The translations under genes were made by a program, and so were the position numbers. A stretch of DNA of 25,374 nt, from positions 1 to 25,374 of IMG/VR virus record IMGVR_UViG_3300032265_003739, one strand, 5' to 3'. This DNA comes from a virus. Under the pieces are notes generated by a model that was not told the origin of the DNA, made no database searches, and saw nothing but the letters and a program-made list of their open reading frames with translations. Below, in pieces: positions 6,920-14,059 of the stretch. How positions within the stretch are numbered: the first letter of the stretch is position 1; every line of letters starts with the position of its first letter.

Positions 6920-7219
6920 ATGACCAAAGAGCAAAAATTAATGTGGGATACGCTGTCGGCTGATCCAGCAGGCCTGTGTCATACCTGGGCCCAAGATATT
7001 TTAAAATCCAAAAGAAGCATGCATCGCAAGGCTGACAAATATCTAGGGCAGGCACTTAATTTGTTCACAATCGAAGACATTACTTCTGTAGTAAAAACCT
7101 GGCTATCTCACTATAACATACCACTCAACCCAACCAAATTAAAAAACTACGAGACGTTCCATCACAGATGCGGACGATATGTTTTTGCAAATTCGCGTTC
7201 AATAAAAAATTTTATCTGA
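6920..7219 (+). CDS. Unknown small basic protein
   Basis: A 99-residue basic protein starting 2 nt after the lipoprotein stop. It contains an aromatic helical start (KLMWDTLSADPAGLCHTWAQ), a basic middle (LKSKRSMHRKADKYLG) and a C-terminal part with YETFHHRCGRYVF. The two cysteines and three nearby histidines could bind a metal, but there is no recognised pattern. No signal or membrane helix. It is followed after 10 nt by DNA ligase, so a DNA-linked role is possible. I do not recognise the family. Confidence 0.75.
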   Translation: MTKEQKLMWDTLSADPAGLCHTWAQDILKSKRSMHRKADKYLGQALNLFTIEDITSVVKTWLSHYNIPLNPTKLKNYETFHHRCGRYVFANSRSIKNFI

Positions 7220-7229
7220 AAGTAAATAA

Positions 7230-8609
7230 ATGAACTCGATAGACTACACTGCCGAGCAATTCAATGAGATCAAAGTGGCCGCAGACTGGATTAGAGACCT
7301 TGAAAGTAGCGACAGTCGTTTACACAAAGAATCTGTAATCGAGAAGGCCTTGATGGCGGCGAAACTGGGCAGTGCCAATGCTCAATGTTTCTTGTTCAAC
7401 TGCTACCAGGCCTACAATCCCTACTATGTGTTTGGTGTCAAGAAAGTTCCTGAAACCGCGGGCTTAGAATATCGACCCAATCCTTGGCCCAAGTTCTGGG
7501 CCATGCTAGAAGGCTTACGCACTCGTAGCCTTACCGGACACAATGCCAAGACTGCCATTGAGTTCATGAGCGAACAGTTTGATTCAGTCGAATGGAACAG
7601 CCTATGTCGTCGAGTCATCATCAAAGACCTACGCTGTGGCATCAGTGAAAAGACCCTAAACAAGGTGTTAGAAAATACTGAATGGAAGATTCCGGTGTTT
7701 ACTTGCCAGTTGGCTACCGATTCAGAAAAGCATACTGCCAAGATGAAGGGTCGCAAGCGCATCGAACAAAAACTAGATGGTGTGCGGGTGTTGGCTGTTA
7801 TGACCAAAAATACTGTAAACCTCTACAGTCGCAATGGTAAACCGTTTGAGAACTTTCCACACATTGTTGAAGCATTGAACCTGATCAAAAACCAGTTTGC
7901 CAAGACATTCCAGTCATGGCCACATGGTTTTATTTTGGACGGTGAAATCATCGGCGAAAGTTTCCAGGCCCTGATGAAGCAAGCACAACGCAAAAGCGAT
8001 GTGCAAACAGAAGGCATGGTTTATTCGGTATTTGATTTTATTCCATTGGCAGACTTTGAACGCGGATTCAGTAATGCACAACAACAGAAACGCTTAGATC
8101 TATTAGAAAAATATCGTGCGGTATTTGATTCAACTGATTGTGTTAGACTCATGGACGGTATTGAAGTGGACTTAGATACAGCCGAAGGTCATGATATCAT
8201 GCGTCGCTATGCCGAGGACGCTGTGGAAGCCGGTTTTGAAGGCATCATGATCAAGGACTTGGGTGCACCATACGAGTGCCGTCGTAGCACATTTTGGATG
8301 AAATGGAAACCCACCATTACAGTAGATCTCAATATTGTGGGTTTTGAAGAAGGTACAGGTCGCAATCAAGGTAGGCTGGGTGCTATAATATGTGAAGGAG
8401 ATGACAATGGTCGTCGTATTAATGTTAATGTGGGTAGTGGCCTTTCCGATGCTGATCGTGATGAATATTGGAGTGCCCGAGATCAGTTACTTGGCAATGT
8501 GGTTGAAGTTGAAGCAGACGCAGTCACTCAAAATCAAGACGGAACTTATAGCTTAAGATTTCCTCGCTTTGTTCGTTTTCGTGGATTTGAACCTGGAGAA
8601 AAGTTATGA
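7230..8609 (+). CDS. ATP-dependent DNA ligase (T4 gp30-like)
   Basis: A 459-residue ATP-dependent DNA ligase, close in length to T4 ligase (487 aa). It seals nicks using ATP through an enzyme-AMP intermediate. Nucleotidyltransferase motifs appear in order: motif I KLDGVR with catalytic Lys181; the YSRNGKPFENFP segment (motif Ia/III region); LDGEIIGE (motif III); EGIMIK (motif IV); and WMKWKP (motif V). The N-terminal about 170 residues form the DNA-binding helical region seen in T4-type ligases, and the C-terminal about 100 residues the OB-fold. The start lacks a clear Shine-Dalgarno. The stop overlaps the next ATG (ATGA). Role: joining Okazaki fragments and repair during phage replication. 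Confidence 0.96.
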   Translation: MNSIDYTAEQFNEIKVAADWIRDLESSDSRLHKESVIEKALMAAKLGSANAQCFLFNCYQAYNPYYVFGVKKVPETAGLEYRPNPWPKFWAMLEGLRTRSLTGHNAKTAIEFMSEQFDSVEWNSLCRRVIIKDLRCGISEKTLNKVLENTEWKIPVFTCQLATDSEKHTAKMKGRKRIEQKLDGVRVLAVMTKNTVNLYSRNGKPFENFPHIVEALNLIKNQFAKTFQSWPHGFILDGEIIGESFQALMKQAQRKSDVQTEGMVYSVFDFIPLADFERGFSNAQQQKRLDLLEKYRAVFDSTDCVRLMDGIEVDLDTAEGHDIMRRYAEDAVEAGFEGIMIKDLGAPYECRRSTFWMKWKPTITVDLNIVGFEEGTGRNQGRLGAIICEGDDNGRRINVNVGSGLSDADRDEYWSARDQLLGNVVEVEADAVTQNQDGTYSLRFPRFVRFRGFEPGEKL

Positions 8610-8719
8610 CAGCATGGATGATGGAACACTGGTTTGTTGAAGCAGTATTGTGCATTGCGGCAGGATTTATCTTGGCCCGGATACTTTGTGTAGTGGCTGA
8701 CCTAATGGATCGTGACTGA
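8606..8719 (+). CDS. 37-residue single-span membrane peptide
   Basis: A short gene coupled at both ends: its ATG overlaps the ligase stop (ATGA) and its TGA overlaps the next ATG (TGATG). The product starts MTAWMMEHWF and continues with VEAVLCIAAGFILARILCVV, about 20 residues suited to one membrane helix, then a short charged end (ADLMDRD). The double overlap and the clean helix support a real protein. Function unknown; it could be a small regulator or a subunit of one of the membrane proteins encoded downstream. Confidence 0.7.
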   Translation: MTAWMMEHWFVEAVLCIAAGFILARILCVVADLMDRD

Positions 8720-8919
8720 TGTCAGATGTCGAGTTTCAAATTGGTGGCAAGGAAACACCCAACACCACTACATTTTTTTGTGGTGGTATCGAGACTCTGC
8801 GCATCAGTGACAAGGGCTTCTGGGTCCGCGGAAAGAAGATCCGCCAGAGTGACCGTGAAGCAGAAATAGTGTATAATAGTTTTAAAGAATGGTTGGTTTG
8901 GCAACAACTTAGCAGATAG
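8719..8919 (+). CDS. Conserved small phage protein of unknown function
   Basis: A 66-residue protein translationally coupled to the 37-residue peptide (TGATG). It has a beta-rich start (VEFQIGGKE, TTTFFCGGIETLRISDKGFWVRGKKI) and a helical end (REAEIVYNSFKEWLVWQQL). The tail YNSFKEWLVWQ is of a type I associate with small hypothetical proteins of other large phages. There is one cysteine and no export signal. A promoter for the next gene lies within its 3' half. No function can be assigned. Confidence 0.75.
   Translation: MSDVEFQIGGKETPNTTTFFCGGIETLRISDKGFWVRGKKIRQSDREAEIVYNSFKEWLVWQQLSR
8849..8877 (+). promoter_or_regulatory. Possible sigma70-type promoter before the acidic 397-residue gene
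   Basis: GTGACC (8849-8854, 4/6), 17-bp spacer, TATAAT (8872-8877, perfect). It lies inside the gene at 8719-8919 and 56 nt before the ATG at 8933, which has its own AGGATAGGA ribosome-binding site. The weaker -35 lowers confidence. Confidence 0.5.
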
Positions 8920-8932
8920 AGGATAGGATAGC

Positions 8933-10126
8933 ATGGCAACAACTGAAGAACAGCAACAACTTATTGACACATTAAAATTCACTCCACGCACCTATAAGAT
9001 TAGCATGTGGGGCTATGGTGGTGAAAAAGTCATGGGCACAGTAGACAAAGAAGTATGGGACTACTGTATGGCTAATCAAGTTGACTTGTCTGACATTGCC
9101 TGGGGCGATGAAGATCGGGTAGAAGAAATGGATCTTGATATTGACATGTTGCCATTTCCTCCGGGATCGTGGTATGAATGCGATGACATGGCACATACCC
9201 ATGGTGTAAGTCGTAACGCAGGTACACTACAGATTGAAGATGAAAACGGCGAAGTGGTATTTGAGCGTAGCCTAGAAGATTGTGATGGTTTCGAAGACAG
9301 CCCAGAGTGGTCATGTTTTGACGAAGCCTGGATTGGTAGCAAGCCTGCAGGTACTGTAGTATTTGTTGGTTGCAGTAATGAAAAAGGCACATTCTTTGAA
9401 GGTGAGATTAATCTTACGGCACCTTTTGATATCACCAAGCTAACACTACAGTATGATGAAATCGACGGCGAAGAACTTGTTAACTCGGTACAATACGACG
9501 GTGAAGACATTGATAACTGGGGTGGTAGTACAGATGGTAAAAGTTCTGACTTTGGTATGTATCTTGTAAAAGATAGCAACTCGTGGGAAACTTATAGCCC
9601 TGAAGAAAAAGATTGGGGTCATCCTCCATGCGGCACCAGTCCAAGCACTTGGGAAAAGTCTGAAACATTTAAGTTTAAGAAAGTAAAGCCTACCATTCCT
9701 GGCTATTACAGTTGCACTTGGCAACACTTTGGCACAACGTACGGTTCTGCCTACTGGGACGGTGAACAGTTTGGTGAATGGGAGTACGGACAGTTTAAAC
9801 CAATTACCGGAGAGGTTCTTACCTGGTCAGGTTATAATTGGGATACCAGCTCATGGGTCAATCAACCACCTGAGCCACCAGATCAAATCTGCAATAATAA
9901 AACGTGTGGCTGGATAGGAATGGCAGATGCATGTGAATTGGATGAGGAGACCTGGGATCGTCATTGTCCCGAATGCAACGGTAAAGAGTTTACCTATATA
10001 GACTATGATCCGGACTCGGCCAAGGGCCGGGCAAATCGTAAAAAGTATTGTAAAGATTGGGATCCAGCTGTATCATTGGATCGTATTATTCAATCTAATC
10101 CGGAGTTTCAAACAGAGAGTAATTAA
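8933..10126 (+). CDS. Acidic protein with C-terminal zinc-ribbon-like segment, function unknown
   Basis: A 397-residue strongly acidic protein, rich in Asp, Glu, Trp and Gly. Residues about 1-60 may form one small domain (TYKISMWGYGGEKVMGTV). The middle is beta-rich with repeated acidic loops (for example ITKLTLQYDEIDGEE). Around residue 270 there is GYYSCTWQHFG...YWDGEQFGEW, resembling the small GWY...WDG...W units found in some phage proteins; the next gene holds a related-looking GWYE unit. Near residues 320-348 the cysteines (CNNKTC ... HCPEC) could form a zinc ribbon. No signal or membrane helix. The acidic composition could mimic nucleic acid, but that is only a thought. Start supported by AGGATAGG. 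Confidence 0.8.
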   Translation: MATTEEQQQLIDTLKFTPRTYKISMWGYGGEKVMGTVDKEVWDYCMANQVDLSDIAWGDEDRVEEMDLDIDMLPFPPGSWYECDDMAHTHGVSRNAGTLQIEDENGEVVFERSLEDCDGFEDSPEWSCFDEAWIGSKPAGTVVFVGCSNEKGTFFEGEINLTAPFDITKLTLQYDEIDGEELVNSVQYDGEDIDNWGGSTDGKSSDFGMYLVKDSNSWETYSPEEKDWGHPPCGTSPSTWEKSETFKFKKVKPTIPGYYSCTWQHFGTTYGSAYWDGEQFGEWEYGQFKPITGEVLTWSGYNWDTSSWVNQPPEPPDQICNNKTCGWIGMADACELDEETWDRHCPECNGKEFTYIDYDPDSAKGRANRKKYCKDWDPAVSLDRIIQSNPEFQTESN

Positions 10127-10130
10127 AAGT

Positions 10131-10307
10131 ATGACAGGGAAGAAAACCAATTGGTTTCCTAGTCACATTAAACCTGTCCGGTCGGGCTGGTATGAAGTAA
10201 ATATGCGCACCTGGCCATGGCCTACTATGATACGATGGACTAGGTCAGGATGGAAAAGTAATGCCCTGCAGATCAAAAGTTGGCGTGGGCTCAAGGAGAA
10301 AGCATGA
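10131..10307 (+). CDS. Small Trp-rich basic protein
   Basis: A 58-residue basic, Trp-rich protein. The frame is open back to 10005, but that part lies inside the previous gene; ATG 10131 follows its stop by 4 nt. The core KPVRSGWYEVNMRTWPWPTMIRW with GWK and W residues near the end resembles the short beta-rich phage proteins with a GWYE...RW...GW pattern. The upstream acidic protein has a similar unit near residue 270. The next start overlaps its stop (ATGA). Function unknown. Confidence 0.75.
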   Translation: MTGKKTNWFPSHIKPVRSGWYEVNMRTWPWPTMIRWTRSGWKSNALQIKSWRGLKEKA

Positions 10308-10510
10308 GTAGTGTGATATTGTTTATAGCGACAATGTTTTGCGGATTTATAGCTGGGCGTGTCAGTGCCAAGAACGAACCACGGCCACTTGGCACAACTG
10401 AACAAAAGCTCACAGATGAACTGGTTGTAGCTCAAAACTTAAACAACAGTCTTTTGGCAGATTTACAGGAAGCCAAAGAATCTCTTAGGAAATTAAAAAA
10501 TGCAAGTTAG
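10304..10510 (+). CDS. Small membrane-anchored coiled-coil protein
   Basis: A 68-residue protein with an N-terminal membrane helix (SVILFIATMFCGFIAGRV, about residues 3-20) followed by a charged, helical tail (TTEQKLTDELVVAQNLNNSL ... LQEAKESLRKLKNAS) with heptad-like spacing of Leu, suggesting a coiled coil. ATG 10304 is chosen because of AAGGAG just upstream and the ATGA overlap with the previous gene. Such layouts are common for inner-membrane spanin subunits and for small structural anchors; no partner outer spanin overlaps it, so the role stays open. Confidence 0.75.
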   Translation: MSSVILFIATMFCGFIAGRVSAKNEPRPLGTTEQKLTDELVVAQNLNNSLLADLQEAKESLRKLKNAS

Positions 10511-10706
10511 AACAACAGAAGATGGTAAAATATATGCCTTATGTGGTTGTGGTCGTAGTCCCACAGGCGACTGTATTGGTTGGCACAGCCTAACCGAAGA
10601 AGCGTACCAAGCTAAAAAGGATGCATGGGACTTGGCTCAGTATCGAAAAGAAGCCGAAGGACTTTGGTTTGAAGGCGGATCATGCACCGGCGGTAAACCC
10701 GAATGA
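10500..10706 (+). CDS. Small protein with degenerate CDGSH-like Cys3-His motif
   Basis: A 68-residue protein overlapping its neighbours by 11 and 4 nt. Residues 15-29 read CGCGRSPTGDCIGWH. This resembles the CDGSH iron-sulfur signature (C-x-C-x2-S/T-x3-P-x-C-D-G-S/A/T-H), in which three Cys and one His hold a [2Fe-2S] cluster. Here C15, C17, C25 and H29 and the Ser are kept, but the second-to-third Cys spacing is one shorter and DGS is replaced by IGW. The remaining part (LTEEAYQAKKDAWDLAQYRK) is helical. It may bind Fe-S or zinc; only the ligand pattern supports this. Confidence 0.75.
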   Translation: MQVRTTEDGKIYALCGCGRSPTGDCIGWHSLTEEAYQAKKDAWDLAQYRKEAEGLWFEGGSCTGGKPE

Positions 10707-10927
10707 ACCCTATTAAATTATTAGCTGACGGTATTGATAGTCTTTGGTTATGGACTTATGGAATTATTGCCGGTTGGGGCTTGACTTTTACATTGATTAT
10801 TGTGGCCTTGATTATTTTGTTAATACGAACTATTAATTTGCAACGCAGAATTGACACACTAGAAGCTCGACTAATACACGCCGAGCGCGACTATAACCTC
10901 ACAATCAACGACTGGAAACACCGATAA
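10703..10927 (+). CDS. Small membrane protein with C-terminal coiled coil
   Basis: A 74-residue protein with one strong membrane helix (LTFTLIIVALIILLIRT, about residues 27-43) preceded by a Trp-rich amphipathic part (SLWLWTYGIIAGWG) that may form a second span, then a charged helix (NLQRRIDTLEARLIHAERDY) with coiled-coil character. It is joined to the previous gene by ATGA and followed after 10 nt by a large membrane protein that also has a coiled coil, so the two may form a complex. Function unknown. Confidence 0.75.
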   Translation: MNPIKLLADGIDSLWLWTYGIIAGWGLTFTLIIVALIILLIRTINLQRRIDTLEARLIHAERDYNLTINDWKHR

Positions 10928-10930
10928 ATA
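10923..10930 (+). promoter_or_regulatory. Possible late promoter (GATAAATA)
   Basis: GATAAATA (7/8 to T4 TATAAATA; fits the NATAAATA late motif proposed for T4-like cyanophages) overlaps the stop of the gene ending at 10927 and lies 7 nt before the ATG at 10938. Initiation would fall nearly on the start codon, and there is no Shine-Dalgarno there. A chance match cannot be excluded. Confidence 0.3.
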
Positions 10931-10937
10931 TTAGATT

Positions 10938-12632
10938 ATGATATTTGGATACTTTACCTTATTTGTGGCCCTGTTGATTGAGACGGTTGGTGCGTATTAC
11001 AGTATCACCGGTTTGGCCGCTATTTTTTCGGGCGCGGTAATTCCAATCTTGATCATGGGCGGTAGCCTAGAACTAGGCAAGGTTACAGCTGCAGTATGGC
11101 TAAAGAATAACTGGGAACGAGCTGGCATCACCTATAAGCTGTATCTGCTACCAGCCGTGGTCATGCTCATGTTGATTACCAGCATGGGTATCTTTGGTTA
11201 CCTTTCAAAAGCCCACAATGATCAAACTCTAGTGTCGGGCGATGTGGGCGCCAAGTTGGCCATCTACGATGAAAAGATCAAAACAGCCCGAGACAATATT
11301 GAAAGTGCCCGCAAGCAACTATCACAGATGGATGCAGCGGTGGATCAAGTCATGAGTCGCAGTAACGATGAAAAAGGTGCTGATAAGAGCAATGCCATCC
11401 GTAACAGTCAAAAGCGTGATCGTGCGGCCTTGGCCAAGGATATCGAAACCAACCAAAAGATTATTAGCCAGATCAACGACGAAGCCGCACCTATCCGTGC
11501 CGAGAATCGTAAAGTTGAGGCCGAAGTAGGACCTATCAAGTACATTGCCAAGTTGATTTACGAAGATAATCCTGATGCCAACATTCTAGAAAAAGCTGTA
11601 ACCTGGGTTATCATGATCATTGTGGCCGTATTTGATCCCCTAGCCTTGGTCTTGATCCTGGCCGCACAGCAGAGCATACGCTGGGCACAAGGCGAAAATA
11701 ACAAAGAAGAGCAGGAAAAAGAAACAGTTGAGTCATGGTTTGACCGTGCTCGTCGGCGTGCCCGCTTTTGGGATCAAGAACCCAAACACCAAGACTTGGA
11801 AGGCCATGCGGCCACAGTTGAACAACTAGAACCAGTGGTAGATCAACACACGCACATTGCGCCTGAAGATTATTATCGTGCCATGGGTCTGTTTGACCAA
11901 GGACATTATGTAGATCCTTATATCAATGACTCCAACATCAAAAATGTAGAGCCAGATCCGTTTATGGAAGATTTAGTTGTGGCCAAAGACCCACATCCTC
12001 CGGGTTGGATGTTCACAGCGGACCCACATCCAACAGCCGTTGTTGAACCCGAATCCAATATAGATCCGTACGGACATATTGAAATACCGTTTATTGATCC
12101 AAATGATCATCTTCATCAGATGGCTAAAAAATTATACATGTCGGGAGTTTCTGAAACTGATGAAAGAATGTTTCATGCACAACATCAAGCAGGTGAAATT
12201 GATCGGTTACCTTGGCATAGCGAAGAACATATCAACAACATGCCAATTAGCGATGGCGAAAAAAAACAATTAATTGATCGATTTGTTAAAAATCCTGAGG
12301 TTCCTAAGACAACCTTTGTCGAAATTGATCCATTGGGTTTAGAACCAGACAATGTAATTAATAAGATAACCGGCGAAGTGCGTGGGTTTGGAACACAATT
12401 TCCTATAGATCCTAACAAGGGTGACATGTTCTTGCGTGTAGATCGTTTGCCTAGTCAATTGTACAAATTTAATGGAACCAATTGGATTGAAGTCGACAAG
12501 ACATTAACCGATAATCATGCTTACGATCAGGCCTACATTGATCATTTAATTTCTAAAATTGAGTCAGGAGAGTTTGATCCAGAATTGTTAAGTGATGCCG
12601 AACGACATAGTATTGAACAAAGACTGCAATAA
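10938..12632 (+). CDS. Four-helix membrane protein with coiled coil, conserved in T4-like phages
   Basis: A 564-residue membrane protein. Segments: membrane helices at about 3-30, 33-53, 68-90 and 219-243, with a long charged helical stretch at about 105-200 (KIKTARDNIESARKQLSQMD ... RKVEAEVGPIKYIA) between the third and fourth, and a soluble C-terminal region of about 315 residues. From memory, the membrane/coiled-coil half resembles coil-containing proteins of T4-like marine phages whose role is unsettled. The C-terminal region is rich in Asp, His and Pro (repeated DPH) and ends with a compact unit around GDMFLRVDRLPSQLYKFNG. No enzyme motif. It may act in the host membrane; the order with two small membrane proteins upstream suggests a joint function. 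Confidence 0.85.
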   Translation: MIFGYFTLFVALLIETVGAYYSITGLAAIFSGAVIPILIMGGSLELGKVTAAVWLKNNWERAGITYKLYLLPAVVMLMLITSMGIFGYLSKAHNDQTLVSGDVGAKLAIYDEKIKTARDNIESARKQLSQMDAAVDQVMSRSNDEKGADKSNAIRNSQKRDRAALAKDIETNQKIISQINDEAAPIRAENRKVEAEVGPIKYIAKLIYEDNPDANILEKAVTWVIMIIVAVFDPLALVLILAAQQSIRWAQGENNKEEQEKETVESWFDRARRRARFWDQEPKHQDLEGHAATVEQLEPVVDQHTHIAPEDYYRAMGLFDQGHYVDPYINDSNIKNVEPDPFMEDLVVAKDPHPPGWMFTADPHPTAVVEPESNIDPYGHIEIPFIDPNDHLHQMAKKLYMSGVSETDERMFHAQHQAGEIDRLPWHSEEHINNMPISDGEKKQLIDRFVKNPEVPKTTFVEIDPLGLEPDNVINKITGEVRGFGTQFPIDPNKGDMFLRVDRLPSQLYKFNGTNWIEVDKTLTDNHAYDQAYIDHLISKIESGEFDPELLSDAERHSIEQRLQ

Positions 12633-12635
12633 CCT

Positions 12636-13832
12636 ATGACTGTTACCTTAGATCATTGTAGTTTTTGTTCTAAACACAAAGACCAGGTTGGCAAATTAAT
12701 TGTAAATCATGATGTGGCCATTTGCAGTGAATGTGTTGAGCTTTGTAATAACCTTCTCAAAGACAATAAAAAATCTGAATCTAAAACAAAATTATCTATC
12801 ACCGTTCCAGATCCAATGGAAATAAAACAATATCTTGATCAATATGTAATAGGTCAGGATCAGGCTAAAATTGTCCTTAGTGTAGCCGTTACCAATCATT
12901 TCAAACGAATTAATCACGGTGGCACTGATTTACAAAAATCTAATGTGCTTATGATTGGCCCAACTGGTACAGGTAAAACTTTGATGGCAAGCACCGTGGC
13001 AAGATATTTAAATGTTCCTTTTGTAATTGCCGATGCTACCACTTTGACTGAAGCAGGTTATGTAGGTGATGATGTGGAAAGTCTAATTGCTAGGTTATAT
13101 ACTGCTGCTAATGGTAACATTGAACAGTGTCAGCGAGGCATTGTGTTTCTTGATGAAATTGATAAAATTTCAAGAAAAAGTGAAAGTGCTACAGTAACCA
13201 AAGATGTGTCGGGCGAAGGAGTGCAACAGGCTTTGCTTAAATTGGTTGAAGGAACAAAATGCAGAATTCCAGCGTCGGGTTCAAAAAAATCTAGCCAACA
13301 AGATACTATAGAAATTGATACTACCAACATATTGTTTGTGGCCAGTGGAGCATTTGTAGGATTGGATAAAATTGTTCAGTCAAGAAAACAAGGCACTGCT
13401 ATTGGATTTAATTCAAATTTAACAACCGAACAAGCCGTACTTGATCAAGTTGCTCCGGATGATCTGGTAAAGTTTGGAATGATTCCAGAATTTGTTGGAC
13501 GATTTGGCAGTTATATTACCTTGCAAGGGCTGACCAAAAATCAATTGATTAGTATATTGACCGAAATACGAAATAACTTTATTGGGCAGTATCAATGGTT
13601 GTTTGATCAGGATGGTATAGATTTAAAGTTTGACGCAGAAAGCTTAGATCTTATAGCTGAACGAACACTACAAACCAAAACCGGCGCCAGAGGACTGCAT
13701 AATGAATTAGAACGGATTTTATTGCCGCACATGTTTGATTTACCTCGTTACAACAAGCAAAATATCCTGCAGGTTACAATCAATAAAACCCAGGTAAATA
13801 CTCCTATGACATTGTTACAGGAAAATTTGTGA
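12636..13832 (+). CDS. clpX: ATP-dependent unfoldase ClpX
   Basis: A 398-residue ClpX (E. coli 424), the AAA+ ring that unfolds proteins and feeds them to ClpP. Domains: N-terminal zinc-binding domain with C8, C11, C30, C33; Walker A GPTGTGKT (108-115); pore loop GYVG (141-144); Walker B VFLDEIDK with D173/E174; arginine finger in EFVGRF; sensor 2 in KTGARGL. The IGF loop that docks on ClpP is intact (256-258), so it should work with host ClpP; no ClpP gene is in the window. The RKH loop of E. coli ClpX, which faces substrates, is changed to KKS (217-219). The stop overlaps the bS21 start (GTGA). It probably redirects host proteolysis. The family is certain; the targets are unknown. Confidence 0.96.
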   Translation: MTVTLDHCSFCSKHKDQVGKLIVNHDVAICSECVELCNNLLKDNKKSESKTKLSITVPDPMEIKQYLDQYVIGQDQAKIVLSVAVTNHFKRINHGGTDLQKSNVLMIGPTGTGKTLMASTVARYLNVPFVIADATTLTEAGYVGDDVESLIARLYTAANGNIEQCQRGIVFLDEIDKISRKSESATVTKDVSGEGVQQALLKLVEGTKCRIPASGSKKSSQQDTIEIDTTNILFVASGAFVGLDKIVQSRKQGTAIGFNSNLTTEQAVLDQVAPDDLVKFGMIPEFVGRFGSYITLQGLTKNQLISILTEIRNNFIGQYQWLFDQDGIDLKFDAESLDLIAERTLQTKTGARGLHNELERILLPHMFDLPRYNKQNILQVTINKTQVNTPMTLLQENL

Positions 13833-14050
13833 AACATTTTGGCAAAAGAGTTGTTGTCACCGATGGCAATGTAGAAAAAGCTCTACGAAAATTTAAAAAA
13901 AAGGTACAAGACTCTGGATTGTTAGATGATTTAAGAGCTAGAGAAACCTACGAAAAACCTACCACAGTACGCAAACGCAAAAAAGGTGCCGCTCGCGCTC
14001 GTTGGCGCAAACAGTTGAGAGATCAACAATTACCCAAAAAACTTTACTAA
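13829..14050 (+). CDS. rpsU: Ribosomal protein bS21 homologue
   Basis: A 73-residue homologue of small-subunit protein bS21. In order: [31 protein letters not shown], then a basic tail [16 protein letters not shown], ending QQLPKKLY. bS21 sits near the anti-Shine-Dalgarno end of 16S rRNA and helps initiation; here the whole protein including the C-terminus is kept, so it could exchange into host ribosomes. The core segments and PKKLY end look most like betaproteobacterial bS21, pointing to that host group. It starts at GTG inside the clpX stop (GTGA), so the two are translated together. Phage-borne bS21 genes are known from metagenomes and pelagiphages. Confidence 0.92.
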   Translation: MKHFGKRVVVTDGNVEKALRKFKKKVQDSGLLDDLRARETYEKPTTVRKRKKGAARARWRKQLRDQQLPKKLY

Positions 14051-14059
14051 GGAGATCCG

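Noticed and set aside
6657-7055. 132-codon minus-strand frame spanning the end of the lipoprotein gene and the next gene
   Set aside because: It runs antisense across two plus-strand genes with good starts; no family pattern or ribosome-binding site was seen.
7424-7807. 127-codon minus-strand frame inside the DNA ligase gene
   Set aside because: The ligase motifs on the plus strand are unambiguous, and the antisense product shows no domain.
9076-9579. 167-codon minus-strand frame opposite the acidic 397-residue gene
   Set aside because: Ser/Pro-rich, without start signals or known motifs, and on the opposite strand of a clear gene with a ribosome-binding site. A shadow frame caused by the Asp/Glu codons on the plus strand.
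10851-10880. TTGACA at 10851 as a promoter for the membrane-protein gene at 10938
   Set aside because: No acceptable -10 at 16-18 bp; the sequence is coding for a coiled-coil part of the small membrane protein.
12185-12427. 80-codon minus-strand frame within the C-terminal part of the 564-residue gene
   Set aside because: Antisense to a continuous plus-strand gene and without any start signal or motif.
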